From NCBI GenBank assembly GCA_964492185.1, contig CAZBJH010000116.1:1-10938 (forward strand): a stretch of DNA of 10,938 bases. Reading direction: 5' to 3'. This stretch comes from JAFGSZ01 sp964492185 (GTDB lineage: Bacteria; Bacteroidota; Bacteroidia; Bacteroidales; UBA10428). The translations under genes and the position numbers were made by a program. A model generated the notes under the pieces. That model made no database searches. It worked only from the letters and a program-made list of their open reading frames with translations, and was not told the origin of the DNA. Below are positions 7,264 through 10,938 of the stretch, in pieces; position 1 is the stretch's first letter, and each line of letters opens with the position of its first letter.

Positions 7264-7278
7264 AGTGAACAGTTCACT
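7264..7278. other. Small palindrome between convergent genes
   Basis: AGTGAA (7264-7269) and TTCACT (7273-7278) form a 6-bp stem around CAG in the 45-base gap between the plus-strand kinase fusion and the minus-strand mannonate dehydratase. No T-tract follows on either side, so it may only contribute weakly to bidirectional termination. Confidence 0.3.
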
Positions 7279-7303
7279 GTTCCCAACTGCCCAACTTATT
7301 AAG

Positions 7304-8512
7304 CTACCAGTAAAACATTGTCCCGTCGGTTTTTCGGTTGACAGGGAGGGAAGCCCGTTCATAGGGATATTTAGCAGCCTTTTTTTCATCGATATCAATC
7401 CCGGTTCCGGGAGTATCATTAATAACCATATAACCGTCTTTGAAATGATAATTTATATGGAAAACTTCGTTAACAACTTCCTGATGAGGCATATATTCCT
7501 GAATACCAAAATTATTTATTGCCGTGTTAAAATGAAGTGCTGCAGCCATTGAGACGGGCGACAGATCGGTAGCACCATGAAACCCCGTATGTATTTTATA
7601 AACCGAGGCCATAGCCGCTACCTTAAGCAAATGGGTAATACCACCGCCGTGCGCAAGGGGCATACGTATATAATCAATTAGTTGTTCGGTAAAGAGTGTT
7701 GTGTAATCATATATTGTATTAAATACTTCACCGATAGCAACAGGTGTTGTTGAATGTTGACGGATCATTCTGAGTCCTTCCTGCAGTTCTCCAGATACGG
7801 GATCTTCCAGCCAGAAAAGATGAGAAGGTTCCAGTTCTTTGGCAATACGGGCTGCTTCAACCGGCTTGCAACGATGGTGCACATCATGTAATAAATGAAT
7901 ATCCTCACCATATATTTCCCTTGTTTTTTCAAACAAGCCGGGAATAATATTCAGGTATTTTGATGTGTCCCAGGTATCTTCCCGCGGCAAACCCTTTTCT
8001 GCCGGTTCATATGGTTTACCTTCCTTGGCCACACCATAGGTGCCTGAAATTCCGGGTATTCCAGCCTGTAATCTAACAGCCCGGAACCCTTTTTCCATTT
8101 CTGCTCCAACATTTTCAACTGCCTCCTGAATGTCTTTTCCGTTGGCATGACTGTATACAAGGATCTTGTCGCGGCTTTTTCCTCCAATCAGGTTATACAG
8201 CGGTGTATTCAATGCTTTTCCTTTAATGTCCCATAATGCCATATCAATTGCAGAGATAGCGGTCATGGTTACTGCCCCTCTTTTCCAATATACTCCAAGA
8301 TAAAAGTAATGCCAGATATCTTCGGTATTACGCGGATCCTTACCAATCAGCGCGGGGATGCAATATTGTTCCAGGCAGGTAACCACGGCCTTTTCTCTTC
8401 CGTTCAGGGTGGCATCTCCAAGTCCTGAAATCCCGCTGTCAGTGTATATCTTCAACGTAACAAAGTTTCTGCCGGGACAACTAACAATTATTTTAGCACT
8501 GGTAATTTTCAT
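7304..8512 (-). CDS. manD: D-mannonate dehydratase, enolase superfamily (ManD)
   Basis: The 402-residue product matches the ManD subgroup of the mandelate racemase/enolase family end to end. It opens with MKIT..CPGRNFVTLKI and closes with PGTGIDIDE, AAKYPY and DGTM-x-x-W. ManD dehydrates D-mannonate to 2-keto-3-deoxy-D-gluconate in the cytoplasm using Mg2+. Visible active-site residues are Arg147, Tyr159, metal ligands Asp210 (LLHDVHH), Glu236 (WLEDP) and Glu262 (GEVFNT), with His212, His312 and Glu339. The loop HGATDLSPV has Ala314; as I recall, Ala rather than Pro here marks the efficient mannonate dehydratases as opposed to the slow RspA-type proteins. It is the second gene of a minus-strand pair, 38 bases after the SDR, and is probably co-transcribed with it. 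Reannotation as a sugar-acid dehydratase of other specificity is possible but less likely. Confidence 0.92.
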   Translation of the reverse strand: MKITSAKIIVSCPGRNFVTLKIYTDSGISGLGDATLNGREKAVVTCLEQYCIPALIGKDPRNTEDIWHYFYLGVYWKRGAVTMTAISAIDMALWDIKGKALNTPLYNLIGGKSRDKILVYSHANGKDIQEAVENVGAEMEKGFRAVRLQAGIPGISGTYGVAKEGKPYEPAEKGLPREDTWDTSKYLNIIPGLFEKTREIYGEDIHLLHDVHHRCKPVEAARIAKELEPSHLFWLEDPVSGELQEGLRMIRQHSTTPVAIGEVFNTIYDYTTLFTEQLIDYIRMPLAHGGGITHLLKVAAMASVYKIHTGFHGATDLSPVSMAAALHFNTAINNFGIQEYMPHQEVVNEVFHINYHFKDGYMVINDTPGTGIDIDEKKAAKYPYERASLPVNRKTDGTMFYW

Positions 8513-8550
8513 AATTGCAATAATATTATTAAAACAGTCTGATTAAAAAC

Positions 8551-9303
8551 TCAGAAGCCGATTGAATTCCCGCCGTCAACAGGCATGATCATACCTGTTA
8601 TATATCCTGAAGCTCCGGATACCAAAAACAGTGCAGCATCTGCAATTTCTTCCGGGTTGCCGAGCCTGCCCATAGGTGTTCTTAACAGTACTTTTTCTTT
8701 CCTTTCAGGATCATTATCAAGGGCTTTATCTGACATATCTGTTTTTATGAATCCCGGTGCAATACAGTTGACCCGGATACCATGAGGTGAAAGTTCGGTT
8801 GCCATTGCTCTTGTCATTCCTTCAATGGCCGATTTAGCTGCAGTATAGGCAATAGTTTCTGGTATTCCGTATTGTGATGCCATAGAGCTAATATTCAGGA
8901 TGCAACCGGAATTATATTTTATCATTACCCTGGCTACTTCACGACTAAGTGAAAAAACAGTTGTCTGATTTATCCTGATAACTTTTTCATATTCTTCATC
9001 CATGACTTCCAGCATGGGTTTTTTAAGATGAATACCTGCATTATTAACCAAAATGTCAATCTTTCCGTATTCTTTTTCTATACTTTTCACTAATTCGGGG
9101 ATCTTTTCCAGCTGAGACAGGTCACACCGGATACAATGCGGTTCTCCCTGAAGCTTTTCACAGGCTTCATGCAGTTTTTTATCGGTTCTTCCGATAATGA
9201 TTGTGTGTATGTTATTATCCAGAAATATTTTTGTTATGGCATAACCCAGTCCCGAAGCTCCACCGGTTACTATGGCTACTTTTTTTTTTGTAATGTCTGA
9301 CAT
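8551..9303 (-). CDS. SDR-family oxidoreductase (possible mannonate/fructuronate or gluconate-type dehydrogenase)
   Basis: This 250-residue classical short-chain dehydrogenase has TGGASGLG (13-20) for the dinucleotide, NNAG (87-90), Asn112, the catalytic Ser140, Tyr153 and Lys157 (YxxxK), and the PG-x-I-x-TDM loop (183-190). It ends in PVDGGNSIGF, typical of the family. Arg39 at the end of the second strand hints at NADP(H), though this is not decisive. It is the first gene of a pair with mannonate dehydratase. This suggests interconversion of D-fructuronate and D-mannonate, or oxidation of a related hexonate or KDG-type acid; SDRs with gluconate 5-dehydrogenase or KduD activity look similar. 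The substrate is inferred from the neighbour only. The ATG at 9303 is followed at once by the basic MSDITKKK start. A -7-type box lies about 30 bases upstream. Confidence 0.85.
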   Translation of the reverse strand: MSDITKKKVAIVTGGASGLGYAITKIFLDNNIHTIIIGRTDKKLHEACEKLQGEPHCIRCDLSQLEKIPELVKSIEKEYGKIDILVNNAGIHLKKPMLEVMDEEYEKVIRINQTTVFSLSREVARVMIKYNSGCILNISSMASQYGIPETIAYTAAKSAIEGMTRAMATELSPHGIRVNCIAPGFIKTDMSDKALDNDPERKEKVLLRTPMGRLGNPEEIADAALFLVSGASGYITGMIMPVDGGNSIGF

Positions 9304-9333
9304 TATTTATTGTTTATATTCTTTTTACCCGGG

Positions 9334-9341
9334 CAAAAATA
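9334..9341 (-). promoter_or_regulatory. Bacteroidota-type -7 box for the SDR-manD operon
   Basis: Read on the minus strand this is TATTTTTG, an exact TAnnTTTG match ending 30 bases before the SDR start codon. A convincing TTG at the right -33 distance is not seen; a TTTG occurs only 10 bases upstream, which is too close. The site fits a short leader for a two-gene transcript (SDR then manD). Confidence 0.4.
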
Positions 9342-9365
9342 AGATACTTTTCAAACATAATTAAT

Positions 9366-9377
9366 GCAATCGGTTGC
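9366..9377. promoter_or_regulatory. Candidate LacI-family operator in the divergent promoter region
   Basis: GCAATCGGTTGC is a dyad with GCAA/TTGC arms and a central CG, the form typical of LacI/GalR-family operators. It lies between the divergent SDR-manD and URO-D-like genes, and its right arm contains the TTG taken as the -33 element of the plus-strand promoter. A bound repressor would block that promoter directly. No regulator gene is in the window, so this rests on the palindrome and its position. Confidence 0.4.
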
Positions 9378-9404
9378 GTTTTTTTAAAAATGTGTTCATA
9401 TTTG
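9372..9404 (+). promoter_or_regulatory. Promoter of the URO-D-like gene (GGTTG -33, CATATTTG -7)
   Basis: TTG (9374-9376) is followed after 20 bases by CATATTTG (9397-9404), which matches the -7 consensus TAnnTTTG at all fixed positions but the first. The spacing is right for the Bacteroidota sigma factor. Transcription would begin near 9410. This makes upstream in-frame starts (TTG 9374, ATG 9407) unlikely and points to the ATG at 9434. Confidence 0.5.
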
Positions 9405-9433
9405 TAATGATCAATAAATTAAAATTATTTGCG

Positions 9434-10462
9434 ATGACTGATAATCAATGGAATACTCTGGTAAAGACCGTCCGGGGTGAAGATACCGGCATTCTTCCGA
9501 CGGGTTTTATTATTGATTCACCCTGGTTGCCCAACTGGTATGGGGTAAATATTATTGATTATTTCACGAATGATAATATTTGGCTGGATGCAAATTTGAA
9601 AGCTTTAAACACTTTTCCGGATATTATTTTTCTGCCCGGATTCTGGTCTGAATTCGGTATGTGCACCGAACCGTCTGCTTTTGGTTCTCGTTGTACATTT
9701 CCTGCAAACGAATTTCCCCATGCTCACAAAGTGATAAGTTCATCCTCTGATATCGAGGATCTGCCAACACCAAATCCGGCCTCTGACGGTTTGCTTCCCT
9801 TTATGCTGAACCGGCTTAAAATTAACCGTGGACAGATTGAAGACGCGGGTCATAAGATTCGCTTTGCACTGGCCAGGGGTCCGCTTAATATTGCCAGTTA
9901 CCTGATGGGAACAACTGAATTTCTGACTATGATGATGATGGAACCTGATAAGACACATTTGTTGTTGAGGAAAATTACCGGTTTTTTAAATTCCTGGCTT
10001 GAATTGCAAATGGAAACTTTCCGGACTATCGATGGTATCTTTTTACTTGATGATATTATCGGGTTTATTGGCGAGCAGGAATTTACCGAATTTGGCTTAC
10101 CTTATTTTAAAGAGTTGTTTTCCCCGGATGTTACGGTGAAGTTTCTGCATAATGATGCTTCGTGTGATGCTTCAGTAAAATTTCTGCCTGAAATGGGGGT
10201 AAACCTTTTTAACATGGCTTTTGACACTGATCTGAATTTATTAAAAGAAAGTACACAAAACAAAGTAACCATGATGGGGAATATTCCTCCACGCGATGTG
10301 CTGGCATCAGGAAGTCCGAAAGATGTAAAAAGTGCTGTACGTAAGCTGATGCACAATCTGAATGAGCAGTCACGCATTATTTTTTCCTGTGGCGGGGGTA
10401 TGCCGCCGGATGCCCCGACAGAAAATATTCAGGCTTTTATTGATGCTTTGAAAGAAGCGTGA
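9434..10462 (+). CDS. URO-D-fold methyltransferase-like protein (MtaA/CmuA type)
   Basis: From the ATG at 9434 the product has 342 residues; an open frame extends to a TTG at 9374, but a promoter lies there. The fold signature is that of the uroporphyrinogen decarboxylase superfamily: a RFALARGPLNIASYLMG stretch (143-159), FLLDDIIGFI (203-212), VKFLHND (235-241), MGNIPPRDVL (281-290) and a closing SCGGGMPPDAPTENI (318-332). True HemE N-terminal motifs are absent. The closest theme is cobalamin-linked methyltransferases, which hold zinc with His-x-Cys and a distant Cys. Here His239 and Cys319 are in place, but the middle ligand position is Asp241, with Cys244 nearby. A role in moving methyl groups, for example from methoxylated substrates, is an inference; no corrinoid protein is nearby. 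It is divergent from SDR-manD and may share its regulator. Confidence 0.78.
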   Translation: MTDNQWNTLVKTVRGEDTGILPTGFIIDSPWLPNWYGVNIIDYFTNDNIWLDANLKALNTFPDIIFLPGFWSEFGMCTEPSAFGSRCTFPANEFPHAHKVISSSSDIEDLPTPNPASDGLLPFMLNRLKINRGQIEDAGHKIRFALARGPLNIASYLMGTTEFLTMMMMEPDKTHLLLRKITGFLNSWLELQMETFRTIDGIFLLDDIIGFIGEQEFTEFGLPYFKELFSPDVTVKFLHNDASCDASVKFLPEMGVNLFNMAFDTDLNLLKESTQNKVTMMGNIPPRDVLASGSPKDVKSAVRKLMHNLNEQSRIIFSCGGGMPPDAPTENIQAFIDALKEA

Positions 10463-10574
10463 TGCTGTGATTTTCGGGAAAACTGTTATTAGAAAAATTG
10501 TCTTAAGAATAGTAGTTTATTCTCCTTTATCCCGTTTCGTTTAATACATAGTATAATATATTAGTTTGCGTTCA

Positions 10575-10604
10575 TTGACGGGAAATAAATATTTTGTATT
10601 TTCG
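10575..10604 (+). promoter_or_regulatory. Promoter candidate reading into the tandem repeat array
   Basis: TTG (10575-10577), a 19-base spacer and TATTTTCG (10597-10604, one mismatch to TAnnTTTG) form a good Bacteroidota promoter match. Transcription would start near 10610, about 50 bases before the first repeat unit. The only frame that begins here is a 15-codon ATG frame (10607-10654), whose start would fall at or before the transcript's 5' end. The rest of the 196 bases between the URO-D-like stop and the array shows no gene and no clear terminator. Confidence 0.42.
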
Positions 10605-10658
10605 CAATGAGTAGCACGAATTACAAAAAAGTAACACGGTATATTTTGTTTTAGAGGC

Positions 10659-10938
10659 AACAACCGATCCCGCTTAAAGCGGGAGAGCTCGTGAACGCCA
10701 TTTAAAATAAACAAAAGGTGAACAACCGATCCCGCTTAAAGCGGGAGAGCTCGTGAACACCATTTAAAATAAACAAAAGGTGAACAACCGATCCCGCTTA
10801 AAGCGGGAGAGCTCGTGAACACCATTTAAAATAAACAAAAGGTGAACAACCGATCCCGCTTAAAGCGGGAGAGCTCGTGAACACCATTTAAAATAAACAA
10901 AAGGTGAACAACCGATCCCGCTTAAAGCGGGAGAGCTC
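10659..10938 (+). repeat. Tandem array of 62-base units, each with a perfect hairpin; continues past the window
   Basis: Units begin at 10661, 10723, 10785, 10847 and 10909 (the last is cut by the window end); homology starts at 10659. The period is exactly 62, and the copies are identical apart from one base in the first (G at 10697, A in the others). Each unit carries TCCCGCT-TAA-AGCGGGA (first copy 10668-10684), then the palindrome GAGCTC, then an AT-rich linker. The period is not a multiple of three and stops occur in every plus-strand frame, so the array is non-coding on that strand. Identical 'spacers' exclude CRISPR. A promoter match lies just upstream. The function is unknown: a structured RNA, a protein-binding array or a minisatellite are all possible. 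Near-identity implies recent expansion or active homogenisation. Confidence 0.9.

Noticed and set aside
8519..8530. AATAATATTATT palindrome between SDR and manD
   Set aside because: It consists only of A and T in an AT-rich 38-base gap, so chance is a sufficient explanation.
9434..10462. Uroporphyrinogen decarboxylase of haem synthesis (HemE)
   Set aside because: The N-terminal HemE signature (an RPPVW and RQAGRY type stretch) is absent, while the C-terminal His/Cys pattern fits the methyltransferase branch.
10659..10938. CRISPR array (62-base period with palindromic repeats)
   Set aside because: A CRISPR array would alternate conserved repeats with unique spacers; here the whole 62-base unit is identical between copies, and no cas gene is in view.
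10670..10938. Repeated 29-codon ATG frames on the minus strand of the array
   Set aside because: Each unit gives a short frame that runs into the next unit, but the period is not a multiple of three, no ribosome-binding or promoter signal is seen, and the peptide has no recognisable features.

Overview
The window looks like chromosomal DNA of a member of the Bacteroidota, probably a free-living or sediment/gut-type Bacteroidales relative. The signs are a moderately AT-rich sequence with AT-rich gaps, start codons without clear Shine-Dalgarno sequences, several TAnnTTTG-type -7 promoter boxes typical of this phylum, lipoprotein signal peptides, TonB-type proteins and a secreted GH2 beta-mannosidase. 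This placement is an inference from style and gene content; no rRNA or marker gene is present.

Layout. Positions 1-239 are non-coding and hold two nested inverted repeats. A TonB-family energy transducer lies on the minus strand (240-914). Divergent from it is a second TonB C-terminal domain without a recognisable membrane anchor (949-1350, plus). That frame ends tail-to-tail, with a 7-base overlap, against a tiny, very basic lipoprotein (1344-1571, minus). A zinc-type medium-chain dehydrogenase follows (1708-2754, plus). A 452-base gap then contains a long G-U-tolerant hairpin and a strong intrinsic terminator. Next come a lipoprotein GH2 beta-mannosidase (3207-5798, plus) and a fused cytidylyltransferase/GHMP sugar kinase (5909-7258, plus). 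The latter converges on a minus-strand pair: an SDR oxidoreductase (8551-9303) followed by a D-mannonate dehydratase of the enolase superfamily (7304-8512). Divergent from that pair is a URO-D-fold methyltransferase-like gene (9434-10462, plus), with a palindromic LacI-type operator candidate between them. The window ends inside a tandem array of near-identical 62-base units (10659 to the end), each with a perfect 7-bp hairpin and preceded by a good promoter match.

How the genes may work together. The theme is carbohydrate handling. The beta-mannosidase would release mannose from beta-mannosides at the cell envelope. The SDR plus mannonate dehydratase resemble the uronate branch (fructuronate/mannonate to 2-keto-3-deoxygluconate). 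The dehydrogenase could oxidise a polyol or sugar acid. The transferase/kinase fusion looks like an enzyme that phosphorylates a sugar or heptose phosphate and activates it with a nucleotide. No SusC/SusD pair, transporter or regulator gene is inside the window, so a complete utilisation locus is not shown. The least explained elements are the 62-base hairpin array, which is probably transcribed, and the compact fusion enzyme with an altered HxGH motif.
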